Shown here: in pieces, positions 1 through 7,563 of the stretch
Position numbering within the stretch: position 1 is the stretch's first letter
Layout: the number at the start of each line of letters is the position of its first letter
Origin: Spiro-02 sp034114085
GTDB lineage: Bacteria; Spirochaetota; Spirochaetia; Sphaerochaetales; Sphaerochaetaceae
DNA: 64,000 nt
Reading direction: 5' to 3'
Assembly: GCA_034114085.1 (NCBI GenBank)
Contig: JAXEWB010000040.1
Span: forward strand, 231,748 to 295,747
The notes under the pieces: generated by a model
What the model was told of the DNA's origin: nothing
The model's database searches: none
Seen by the model: only the letters and a program-made list of their open reading frames with translations
Made by a program: the position numbers and the translations under genes

Positions 1-478
1 GGGTCAGGAACTTTACCGTGAACGGAGTAACGAACGGTGCGAGAATCGTATCAAGCAAAATCAGCGTCAAAGACAACGCTCCATCCCCATGGTATATCGA
101 ACTCCATATATACCCGACTACCGCTGTCGGAATGGAGAACAGCAGTACAAATCCCGTGACCACCGCGGGATCGGCCCTGAAAACCAGCGACGCTATCGCC
201 CAAGCGAACAGCGGCATGCACACATGCGAGCCGATGAAAAACGCGACGAGCGGTTTCGGGCGGCTGATCACCCGAAAAAAATCCTTGGGATTGATACCGA
301 ACGCCCCCGACATGGTGATGAACGCGAACAACCATGTGACCGCCGGTTTCATCCAACTGATTCGCGTCCCCAGCAACAGTCCGATGATCACCCCAGTCGG
401 GGTGAGGATCGGCATGCTTCGTTCCAATACCTTGTTGGCGCGCTTTTGAAATGTCTCGAATTGCTGAAAATGAAACAT
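1..478 (-). CDS. Bile acid:sodium symporter family protein (3' end beyond window)
   Basis: This reading frame starts at the ATG complementary to 476-478 and runs off the left edge, so only about 159 N-terminal residues are visible. The translation opens MFHFQQFETFQKRAN, then PTGVIIGLLLGTRISWMKP and several hydrophobic segments typical of the BASS (bile acid:Na+ symporter, SBF-like) fold. Members of that superfamily are polytopic inner-membrane transporters of organic anions or similar solutes. The visible part contains roughly four membrane segments separated by short loops (for example KDFFRVISRPKPLVAFFIG and the SIPTAVVGY region). The substrate cannot be told from sequence. The gene is read away from the rest of the window and has no visible partner. 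No strong Shine-Dalgarno sequence was seen. Confidence 0.6.
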   Translation of the reverse strand, partial: MFHFQQFETFQKRANKVLERSMPILTPTGVIIGLLLGTRISWMKPAVTWLFAFITMSGAFGINPKDFFRVISRPKPLVAFFIGSHVCMPLFAWAIASLVFRADPAVVTGFVLLFSIPTAVVGYIWSSIYHGDGALSLTLILLDTILAPFVTPFTVKFLT

Positions 479-575
479 CGTTCCAATTCTAAACCTCGGG
501 GGTGGGGCTGTCAAGTTGATTAAGCCGTGTTTTCTTATCACAATCCCGTCCTACTTGGGCAACGCCCGCAATACT

Positions 576-654
576 GCGGTGTCCTCACAAGGCCGTGCTC
601 GCGCACTGTCCTTGTTCGTCCGCCTTGTCTTGCGGGTGTTGCCCTTCGTAGGGA
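576..654. repeat. Direct repeat copy 1 (79 bp, identical to 800-878)
   Basis: The segment beginning GCGGTGTCCTCACAAGG and ending CCCTTCGTAGGGA recurs 224 bases downstream without a mismatch over 79 bases. Neither copy encodes a convincing protein. Confidence 0.9.
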
Positions 655-799
655 GTCGCTTTGGAAATGGACTGCTGGTTTTTGTTTCAGCGAGGCCGTA
701 CCGGAGTACTGTCCCCATCTTGTTTCCTTGGTCTTGGCGGTCCTTGCTTCGTAGCGAACTACTTGGTCAATGCCTAAATAGTCACCACTGCCCCATACC

Positions 800-878
800 G
801 CGGTGTCCTCACAAGGCCGTGCTCGCGCACTGTCCTTGTTCGTCCGCCTTGTCTTGCGGGTGTTGCCCTTCGTAGGGA
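800..878. repeat. Direct repeat copy 2 (79 bp, identical to 576-654)
   Basis: This is the second copy of the 79-base duplication. It lies about 75 bases before the first unit of the 20-bp tandem array. Confidence 0.9.
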
Positions 879-953
879 ACCACCAATTCCTGCGTCAACT
901 TCGATGAGGTCGTACTGGTGTATTATCTTTGGAACTTTGAGGGCATGTATGCA

Positions 954-1295
954 GGACGTAGACGACAGGTAGCTCCGACATAAAGGACGTAGCAACAACA
1001 TAAAGGACGTAATCCCATCATACAGGACGTAATCCCATCATACAGGACGTAATCCCATCATACAGGACGCAATCCCCACTTAAAGGACGTAGCAACAACA
1101 TACAGGACGTAGCAACAACATACAGGACGTAGCAACAACATACAGGACGTAATCCCATCATAAAGGACGCAATCCCGACATAAAGGACGTAGGCGATAGA
1201 TAAAGGACGTAGACGACAGGTAGCTCCGACATAAAGGACGCAATCCCGACATAAAGGACGTAGCAACAACATAAAGGACGTAATCGACAGATAGC
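954..1295. repeat. Modular 20-bp tandem array, 16 units
   Basis: The core GGACG occurs at 954, 985, 1005, 1025, 1045, 1065, 1085, 1105, 1125, 1145, 1165, 1185, 1205, 1236, 1256 and 1276. Spacing is exactly 20 bases except for two units of 31 bases that share the insert GACGACAGGTAGCTCC. Units are interchangeable variants: GGACGTAGCAACAACATAMA, GGACGTAATCCCATCATAMA, GGACGCAATCCCGACATAAA and one GGACGTAGGCGATAGATAAA. There are no unique spacers, so it is not a CRISPR array. It may be a replication-slippage array or a protein-binding array. Confidence 0.9.
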
Positions 1296-1636
1296 CGTAT
1301 TTGGTTCGACTTTTATGGGAAAAGTAGCGGTTCTTTGGTTCTGGTTCCACTGACATGGACAAGCTTCGCGAGGGTGGCCCGCGCAATGGTGCGGTATCGA
1401 ATTTCATCGATTGAATTTATCTCATCTGACCGAATGAAACTATTGAATCTGGATGATTCTGCTTAATTGGCTTGAGAAGCACAATATTATCATTCTTATA
1501 TCACTCATGGCGGAGATCACTGTGGGTGGCGGCTGTTGTAGAAACCAAGAAAAGTGAACTTTGCTCTTTTTGCAACCCGACTTTGCGATAAAACGGTTCC
1601 TATGGTATGATGACGGATAAGAAGGAGATGTGCTGG

Positions 1637-4600
1637 ATGTCAACGAGCGACCATCCAAGGAAAATCGGATTTATGCTGGCCTCCATCCATACAGGTTCGT
1701 CAAACAACCTCTGGGCGGTGCTCGCCGACATGGCTTCCCGTTCCGGAGACGCCCTGTACGTTTTTCCCGGCGGTCGTCTTGAGTGCAGGGATGATTTTGA
1801 ATATCTCCGTTCCAGCGTCTATTCACTGGCCAACACCGACAACCTTGACGGACTGATCAGTTGGGGTTCCAGCTTGGGCGGATTTGTGCCAGTCAGCGAA
1901 GTCCTCAGGTTCCATGAACAGTTTGAAGGGTTGCCGTATGTCACCATCGGCTTGAAGAAAGAAGGGCACCCGGACATCAGCTTTGACGCTTACGCCGGGC
2001 TGAAATCCGAAATACTCCATTGTATCAGCGTTCATGGAGCGAAAAAAATCGCCTTTATCCGTGGCCCGGAGAACCATCTTTCCGCGGAAGACCGGTATCA
2101 TGCGTATCTCGACACCCTGCGTGAATGCCGTATTCCCGTCGATGAACGTCTGATTTCCGACCCCACCCCTTGGTCGTCCGGGGAGCAGGCTCTTGAACAA
2201 CTCGTAGTTGAACGGAACCTTGTCCCTGGCATAGATTTTGATACCTTGGTCTGCGCCAGCGACCTCATGATGTTCCGCGCGGGGAAACGGCTGGAAGAGA
2301 TGGGGGTGACGATTCCGGACGACCTGCGGATCGTCGGCTTCAACGACAGCCATGAAAGCCAATTGCTTCGCGTGCCCTGCACTACAGTCGGCATGCCGTT
2401 CGCCCAGATGGGTATCATGGCATGGGATTCATTGGGACAGATGCTCCGATCCGATAAATGGAACCAAGGATGCCCCGACGTCCTGCTTCCCGCGGATCTG
2501 CTTGTCCGCCGGTCCTGCGGTTGCGAAGATTCCCTCGGAGGTCCGGAGAAAGCCGCGACCTTGATCATCGACAAAATTTCCTATCTGAAATGGGTGAAGA
2601 AAACCTTTCATCTGACGGAAGAAAGCCTGAATCAGAAAATTCTCCCGTTGATAGATTGCGCGCTGGAAGTGTCCATCTCCCATGAACCCTCGTTGTCCAA
2701 ACAACTGGAACGGGAATTCGCTTCCCTGCTGTTCAACTTTTTTGGCCGGAACGGTGACATCAACCTGTTGTACGAGGCCCTGCGGTGGCTCTGCCTGTTC
2801 TTGCCTGTTGATGAGGCGTTCAAGGCTTTTGTGGCGGAACGCCTTCAACCGTTGATCGGCAAGACGCAGAACAGGGTCTTCAACCTCAACACCTTCGAAT
2901 CGGGGAGGCGGGCCCGCAGGTTGAATTCCCTCAAATGCGACCTGTTGTGCATCCGGTCCCTTTCGGGCTTGGCCGAGGTCCTCCATGCACATCTTCCCGG
3001 TCTGGGGGTTGACGCCGCGTTCGTGGTCCTCAACGGAGACGAGGATTTCTCCCAGTTTGTCGGCGGGTTCGCGGACGACTATGTAACTGGTGTCCGGCAG
3101 GAGTTTCCTCATCGGGAGCTATTGCCTCCCGATATCAGCGCCAGACTGGAGGGGGGCGTTTATGTCGTTGAACCGCTGTTCATGGAGAACCAGCCTCTAG
3201 GATATCTGGTAATCCGGACCATTAGTCGTGATGGCGGCATGTTCGAAGAACTCCGCTCTTCGCTGAGCAGCGCGATCAAGGGGACGTTCCTGCTGGAGGT
3301 CGCCAACCAAGCGAGGGAGCAGGCCGAACGTGCCGAACGATCTCGTACCGAATTCTTTGCGAATGTGAGTGATGGTCTTCGTAACCCGCTCCATGCGATC
3401 CTACAGCTTGTTGATGTCCTGAAAATTGGTAACTCAGCAGAAACTTCACATGCTGAAATGGCGCAGGCTATCGAAAAAGAATTGTCGACGGCGAACCATC
3501 TGATTGACCTCACCTTGTCCCAGACTGGTGAACTGGAACTTGATATCCGTATCTGCGATCCCATGCGGGTGTTGGAAGAACGATGCCACGCCCTCAACAT
3601 GGCGTTGGAAATGCCCGTTCGACTTCCCGCCGTGCGGGTCGATGAATCAAGACTGTCCCAGATACTTGACATCATCAACCGCCTAATCGTTCAAAACGGT
3701 GGTGTCAGCCGTCTTTCCGTGCAGTTGGTGCCGGAGGGGTTGCGGCTCGTGTGTACCTCCTCTGAATCTGGATGGGATCCGCGCATGACGCAACAAGATC
3801 CCGGGCTTCTGTTGGCGGAACGGATTATGATGATGCATGACGGCTGTTTTGCCATTGATTTCCGTTCCGTGCAATGTATATTTCCCTGGCCGACGCTGTC
3901 GGGGGAGAACCGGCGCGTCCCGCACGAGGTGGAAGGCCCCGTGTGGTATATCGTTTCAGGTTTGGAACGGGAGTGCGAGCCTCTGCCCGCGGGATTTCCT
4001 GCTTTCGCGAAAATTCCGGCTTCCCTGCTTGTGCGGGACGAAACTCCATTGACAGCCCCTTCCTTCCTAGTATGGGATGTCAGCGACGTCTGTTATGAGA
4101 CGTTTGCAGCGTTGCGTATCCTTCGCAAGGATCTGGCGAAGAACCGTATTCCGTTTCTCTGTTTCGGCGCACCTGAAAACGCCGTTACGCTTGGCGACGC
4201 CATAGAGTCGGTCGGGCAGTCGTTCGGCGGTGGCGCCGTGTTCCTGTATGGTGATGTCCTTCCTGGATTGATGCAGCTCGCCCCTTCCAGCGATTTCATT
4301 TCCTTGGAGTCTTTGGAGAACTACGCCTCGCTCGCCGGGGACTATACCCCCGGATTGCTTATCGTTACTCGCGATATCTCGGTTGATGACATTGAGGCGG
4401 TCCGCAAACTCCGTGTCGGTGGAACCATCCCGATCCTGTTGATGCGCGACATGTTTGATGTCGCCGATGTCGAACGGCTGTGTCTGCTCCCCCGCGTGTT
4501 GGTTTGCAATTCCTGTATGGCTGAGAGCGACGGTTTCAGCTCACGTATCCGCGGGTTGCTTGGCGGAGACGACATCCTGCCGCCCCTGACCGGCGCGTTG

Positions 4601-4903
4601 GTGAAACGGGCCGTAGTATATCTGAGCAGGCACGCCACCAACCAGATTTCCCGCTGGCAGCTTGCCGAGGCGGTGAACGTCAGCGAGGACTACCTGACCC
4701 GCATTTTCCGTAAGGAACTCGGATTGTCCCCGTGGGACTATCTGAACCGTTATCGCATCCACCTTGCTTCCGAAATGCTCCGCCAGACGGCTATGACGAT
4801 TAACGAGGTCGCCTCCCGCACCGGTTTTCAGGACCAGGCCTACTTCTGCCGCGTGTTCAAGAAGGTGAAGGGTTGCCCTCCCGGAAAGGTAAGGGGACGG
4901 TAG
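1637..4903 (+). CDS. Hybrid regulator: LacI-type sensor, degenerate histidine kinase, AraC DNA-binding domain
   Basis: The start at 1637 is preferred over the ATG at 1607 because AAGGAG (1622-1627) lies nine bases before it; this gives 1088 residues. Residues about 5-300 resemble the periplasmic-binding-like domain of LacI regulators, including the closing RRSCGC motif, but there is no N-terminal helix-turn-helix. A GAF-like linker region follows. Then comes a histidine-kinase-like segment at about 570-760 in which the phospho-acceptor motif reads SDGLRNPL, so the usual His is Asp, and the ATP-binding boxes are eroded. A receiver-like region without obvious acidic pocket follows, then a C-terminal AraC/XylS double helix-turn-helix (about 990-1085). 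No membrane segment is seen, so the protein is probably cytoplasmic. I infer that it senses an imported sugar and activates the adjacent transport/GH105 genes. Confidence 0.8.
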   Translation: MSTSDHPRKIGFMLASIHTGSSNNLWAVLADMASRSGDALYVFPGGRLECRDDFEYLRSSVYSLANTDNLDGLISWGSSLGGFVPVSEVLRFHEQFEGLPYVTIGLKKEGHPDISFDAYAGLKSEILHCISVHGAKKIAFIRGPENHLSAEDRYHAYLDTLRECRIPVDERLISDPTPWSSGEQALEQLVVERNLVPGIDFDTLVCASDLMMFRAGKRLEEMGVTIPDDLRIVGFNDSHESQLLRVPCTTVGMPFAQMGIMAWDSLGQMLRSDKWNQGCPDVLLPADLLVRRSCGCEDSLGGPEKAATLIIDKISYLKWVKKTFHLTEESLNQKILPLIDCALEVSISHEPSLSKQLEREFASLLFNFFGRNGDINLLYEALRWLCLFLPVDEAFKAFVAERLQPLIGKTQNRVFNLNTFESGRRARRLNSLKCDLLCIRSLSGLAEVLHAHLPGLGVDAAFVVLNGDEDFSQFVGGFADDYVTGVRQEFPHRELLPPDISARLEGGVYVVEPLFMENQPLGYLVIRTISRDGGMFEELRSSLSSAIKGTFLLEVANQAREQAERAERSRTEFFANVSDGLRNPLHAILQLVDVLKIGNSAETSHAEMAQAIEKELSTANHLIDLTLSQTGELELDIRICDPMRVLEERCHALNMALEMPVRLPAVRVDESRLSQILDIINRLIVQNGGVSRLSVQLVPEGLRLVCTSSESGWDPRMTQQDPGLLLAERIMMMHDGCFAIDFRSVQCIFPWPTLSGENRRVPHEVEGPVWYIVSGLERECEPLPAGFPAFAKIPASLLVRDETPLTAPSFLVWDVSDVCYETFAALRILRKDLAKNRIPFLCFGAPENAVTLGDAIESVGQSFGGGAVFLYGDVLPGLMQLAPSSDFISLESLENYASLAGDYTPGLLIVTRDISVDDIEAVRKLRVGGTIPILLMRDMFDVADVERLCLLPRVLVCNSCMAESDGFSSRIRGLLGGDDILPPLTGALVKRAVVYLSRHATNQISRWQLAEAVNVSEDYLTRIFRKELGLSPWDYLNRYRIHLASEMLRQTAMTINEVASRTGFQDQAYFCRVFKKVKGCPPGKVRGR

Positions 4904-5288
4904 CCGTCGGTTGCGCTATATCGACAAATATTCCGTGGCATGCCGCCGGATGCCGGATGTCCGAAACGATGAACAAGGGAAGATTCAGAAGTCTGTATTG
5001 TGTGCCTTGGCTTGGTGTCGTGGTTGTATCTATGGAAAACGAACCATTGTGACGACGTATTGCAAACCGTGTGTCCGTCCTTTTCATAAAGGAATGGAGC
5101 GCCCGCTTCCTGAGAATCCTGTATTTCACCGATGCGCAGCAAAATGCTTCCCTGCCGGACAATTTGTTTTTTCAGGTAAATTCGCTGGACGAGCGAGTTC
5201 ACGGGAAGTTGCGCTTCAAAAAGTTTGCGATCTTCTTGTTTCTCTAGATTCAGGGAGCTGAATGCGTCGAGTGTTTTTCTGAATCCCT

Positions 5289-5432
5289 TCACCAATGTAG
5301 TCTCGCCGGTTTGTCTTGCCCGCTGGAGGTGACGACAACATCAATTTCTCCTGGAAAACGGATCGGGTTGCCATGGGCGGGCGCGATGTATGGGTGTGGG
5401 GTATGGACGGGCTGTCTTTCATCATTCATCAT
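5289..5432 (-). pseudogene. Short frame, probable frameshifted remnant
   Basis: The frame opens MMNDERQPVHTPHPYIA, passes through the protein-like stretch NPIRFPGEIDVVVTSS and stops after QDKPARLHW, 47 residues in all. In the next frame the minus strand remains open beyond the stop and reads VKGFRKTLDAFSSLNLEKQ and further protein-like sequence, as expected if one base was lost or gained around 5290. The PIRFPG...PARLHW arrangement recalls small DUF6504-type proteins, but I am not certain of that. It may instead be a genuine 47-residue protein. Confidence 0.3.
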
Positions 5433-5449
5433 CAGAATCTGATAAATAT

Positions 5450-5480
5450 TTGTCAAATCATATACAAATGTATGTATAAT
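5450..5480 (+). promoter_or_regulatory. Possible promoter of the permease operon
   Basis: TTGTCA (5450-5455) and an extended TGTATAAT ending at 5480 are separated by 19 bases, longer than the usual 17. An imperfect palindrome around ATACAAATGTAT lies between them and could be a binding site for the upstream AraC-type regulator. The assignment is from pattern only. Confidence 0.4.
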
Positions 5481-5601
5481 AGATAGTTAAATGTTTTATG
5501 AATCCGAAGAAGTAAAAGTTGAAAAGTCGGAAAAGTACAATTTGCTCTCTGCATTTTCTGCGCAAGCAGGTGTAAGGTACATATATCGAGGTAGGAGAAT
5601 T

Positions 5602-6534
5602 ATGGCAAAAACCAAGGAGCTCAAGCAGAGAAGCCCCCTTATGCGGGAAATCATTCGCCATCGCGCTGTATACGCAATCTTGGCGATACCACTCATCTAT
5701 TACATTATTTTCAAATACGTACCTATCTGGAACGGACAGATTGCGTTTCGGGACTACATGGCGCTGGACGGAGTGCTGGGGAGCAAGTGGATTGGTCTGG
5801 ACAACTTCAAGGCGTTCTTCCATTCCTTTTATTTCTGGGAACTGCTGCGCAATACGTTGATGTACAGTTTCGGAAAGATCATCTTCAGTCTGCCGTTGTC
5901 GATCATTCTGGCGATCACCGTATACGAATGTCGCAGGACCAAGCTCCGCAAGGTCGTGCAGACGCTGACATATCTGCCGCACTTCCTGTCGTGGGTCATC
6001 ATGTACGGTATTCTGCTGGTGTTGCTGGCTCCCGGCGACGGCGTCCTCAATGATGTGATCAAGTTCTTCGGCGGACAGCCGGTTGACTTTTTGACCAACA
6101 CCAAGGCGTTTCCTTGGATCGTCATTCTCTCCGACGCATGGAAGGAGATGGGCTGGAGCGCGATTATTTTCATCGCGGCGCTGATGGGCATCGACATGTC
6201 GCTGTTCGAGGCCGCCATGGTAGAGGGCGCGAACTCGTGGCAGCGGGTCCGGTACATCACCCTGCCGTCCATCGCGCCTGTCATCGTGACCGTATTGCTG
6301 CTGAAGATCGGTACTATCTTGGACGCTGGCTTCAACCAGTTGTTCATGCTCTATTCTCCCGCGGTATACAGCGTGGGCGACATCATCGACACCTGGGTAT
6401 ATCGCCAGGGCCTGCTGGAGTTCCAGTTCGGCCTCGCCACCGCCGTGGGTCTGTTCAAGGGCGTGATCGGCATGCTGCTGATCTTCCTGTCCAACAGGCT
6501 GACCAAGAGGATCTCCGGATCCTCGCTGTTCTAA
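5602..6534 (+). CDS. ABC transporter permease, LplB/YteP type
   Basis: The start at 5602 follows GGAGA by a few bases (AGGAG at 5593-5597), so the upstream in-frame extension to 5491 is rejected. The 310-residue product MAKTKELKQRSPLMREI... has six predicted membrane segments and the inner-membrane-component EAA-like loop (SLFEAAMVEGANSWQRVRYI) that docks on an ABC ATPase. It belongs to the sugar permease branch that includes LplB and Bacillus YteP, known or predicted to import pectin-derived or other complex oligosaccharides. It is followed at 17 bases by the partner permease. No ATPase is encoded nearby, so a shared MsmX-like ATPase elsewhere in the genome is expected. Confidence 0.9.
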   Translation: MAKTKELKQRSPLMREIIRHRAVYAILAIPLIYYIIFKYVPIWNGQIAFRDYMALDGVLGSKWIGLDNFKAFFHSFYFWELLRNTLMYSFGKIIFSLPLSIILAITVYECRRTKLRKVVQTLTYLPHFLSWVIMYGILLVLLAPGDGVLNDVIKFFGGQPVDFLTNTKAFPWIVILSDAWKEMGWSAIIFIAALMGIDMSLFEAAMVEGANSWQRVRYITLPSIAPVIVTVLLLKIGTILDAGFNQLFMLYSPAVYSVGDIIDTWVYRQGLLEFQFGLATAVGLFKGVIGMLLIFLSNRLTKRISGSSLF

Positions 6535-6550
6535 GGGGAGGGGAAGAGAC

Positions 6551-7459
6551 ATGGCAAAGAAACATCATGTGATCAAGGGTACCACGGTCCGGCTGACCGG
6601 CGCCGACAAGGCTTTCTATCTTTTAGTCGATATCTTCCTCTGGGTGATGCTGTTCGTCATCGCGATTCCGATGTGGAGTACCATCACCCTGTCGTTCCGA
6701 CCGAACGATTTCATCGGCAGCAATGTCGAGGGCATGTTCCTGATGCCCTGGAACTGGTCTACCGCGGCGTATAAGGCGTTGCTGGGCAACAACGGGTTCA
6801 TCATGGCGTTCTCGAACAGCCTGAAGATTCTGGTCATGGGCGTAGCTTGCTCATTGCTGCTGACTATTCCTCTCGCCTATGTGCTGTCCGTCCAGACGCT
6901 GCCGGGGCGCAAGTGGCTGAACCTGCTGATCATCGTACCGTATGTGTTCAACGTGGGCATGATTCCGTCCTACCTGTTGGTCACGCACCTGGGTTTGATT
7001 GACAAGCTGGTGGCGGTGTTCCTGCCGGGGGCGATCAGCACCTACAACTGCATTATCATGCGCTCGTTCTTTGAGGGTATTCCGAACGAGCTGAAGGAGT
7101 CTGCGAGAATCGACGGCTGTACCGAGATCGGCGTCCTGATTCGGATCGTGCTTCCGCTGTCCAAGGCGATCATCCTGACCGTGGGCCTGTTCTACGGGGT
7201 GTCGTTCTGGAACGACTTCTTCCACGCCATGCTGTACTTGAACAGGAACGACTTGCAGCCGTTGCCGATTCTGCTGAGGAACATCCTGATGGCATCCGGT
7301 ATGAATGAATATGTCGAGGTCAATGCGTTCGGTGAGGCTCCAATCGCGGCGATCAAGGCGGCTTCGGTGTTCATGAGCGCGATTCCGATGATCATCGCCT
7401 ATCCGTTCATTCAGAAATACTTCACAAAGGGCACGTTGCTTGGAAGTGTGAAGGGTTGA
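6551..7459 (+). CDS. ABC transporter permease, LplC/YtcP type
   Basis: This is the second permease of the importer, 302 residues with six predicted membrane segments and the EAA loop LKESARIDGCTEIGVLIRIV near residue 180. It pairs with the permease immediately upstream; GGGGAGGGG just before 6551 supplies the ribosome site. The ending YPFIQKYFTKGTLLGSVKG is characteristic of LplC/YtcP-like MalG-type permeases. Together with the binding protein at 7564 and GH105 hydrolase at 9358, the pair is inferred to import unsaturated rhamnogalacturonan oligosaccharides. Confidence 0.9.
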   Translation: MAKKHHVIKGTTVRLTGADKAFYLLVDIFLWVMLFVIAIPMWSTITLSFRPNDFIGSNVEGMFLMPWNWSTAAYKALLGNNGFIMAFSNSLKILVMGVACSLLLTIPLAYVLSVQTLPGRKWLNLLIIVPYVFNVGMIPSYLLVTHLGLIDKLVAVFLPGAISTYNCIIMRSFFEGIPNELKESARIDGCTEIGVLIRIVLPLSKAIILTVGLFYGVSFWNDFFHAMLYLNRNDLQPLPILLRNILMASGMNEYVEVNAFGEAPIAAIKAASVFMSAIPMIIAYPFIQKYFTKGTLLGSVKG

Positions 7460-7501
7460 TAGTGGTTTTTGTCCCCGCCGTGGAATGCGGTGGAGATGTG
7501 T

Positions 7502-7524
7502 CCGGATGGCTTTAGACTATCCGG
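7502..7524 (+). promoter_or_regulatory. Intercistronic hairpin before the binding-protein gene
   Basis: CCGGAT (7502-7507) and ATCCGG (7519-7524) form a short stem in the gap between the second permease and the binding protein. It lacks a T-run. It may protect or separate the downstream message. Confidence 0.4.
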
Positions 7525-7563
7525 GATAGATATTGATTGGTGTCCATGTAAGGAGGAATAACC

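Larger units (their letters stand above)
479..1636. other. Intergenic region rich in direct repeats
   Basis: No believable gene was found in these 1.16 kb. The stretch holds a long direct duplication (576-654 and 800-878), a 20-bp-period tandem array (954 to about 1295), and about 340 bases before the regulator gene whose promoter I cannot place with confidence. Short open frames across the array on the minus strand encode repetitive Leu/Arg/Cys-rich peptides and look like by-products of the repeat. Confidence 0.7.
4904..5601. other. Intergenic region before the pectin-oligosaccharide transporter
   Basis: About 700 bases separate the regulator from the first permease. On the minus strand there is a short frame (5289-5432) that looks like a real protein N-terminus, continued in another frame to about 5100, suggesting a decayed gene. 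A possible promoter for the transporter lies near 5450-5480. Nothing else was recognised. Confidence 0.5.

Noticed and set aside
954..1295. CRISPR array
   Set aside because: The repeated unit is 20 bases with almost no spacer and no variable unique sequence, and no cas genes are in the window.
1018..1407. Leu/Arg/Cys-rich minus-strand proteins over the array
   Set aside because: They are translations of the tandem repeat itself, with no ribosome site and no family pattern.
3355..4000. Active histidine kinase in the 1.6-4.9 kb regulator
   Set aside because: The phospho-acceptor His is replaced by Asp and the ATP-binding boxes are not intact.
5458..6552. 364-residue minus-strand frame opposite the first permease
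   Set aside because: It has a His/Gln/Asp-rich composition typical of antisense translations; the plus strand encodes a clear permease.
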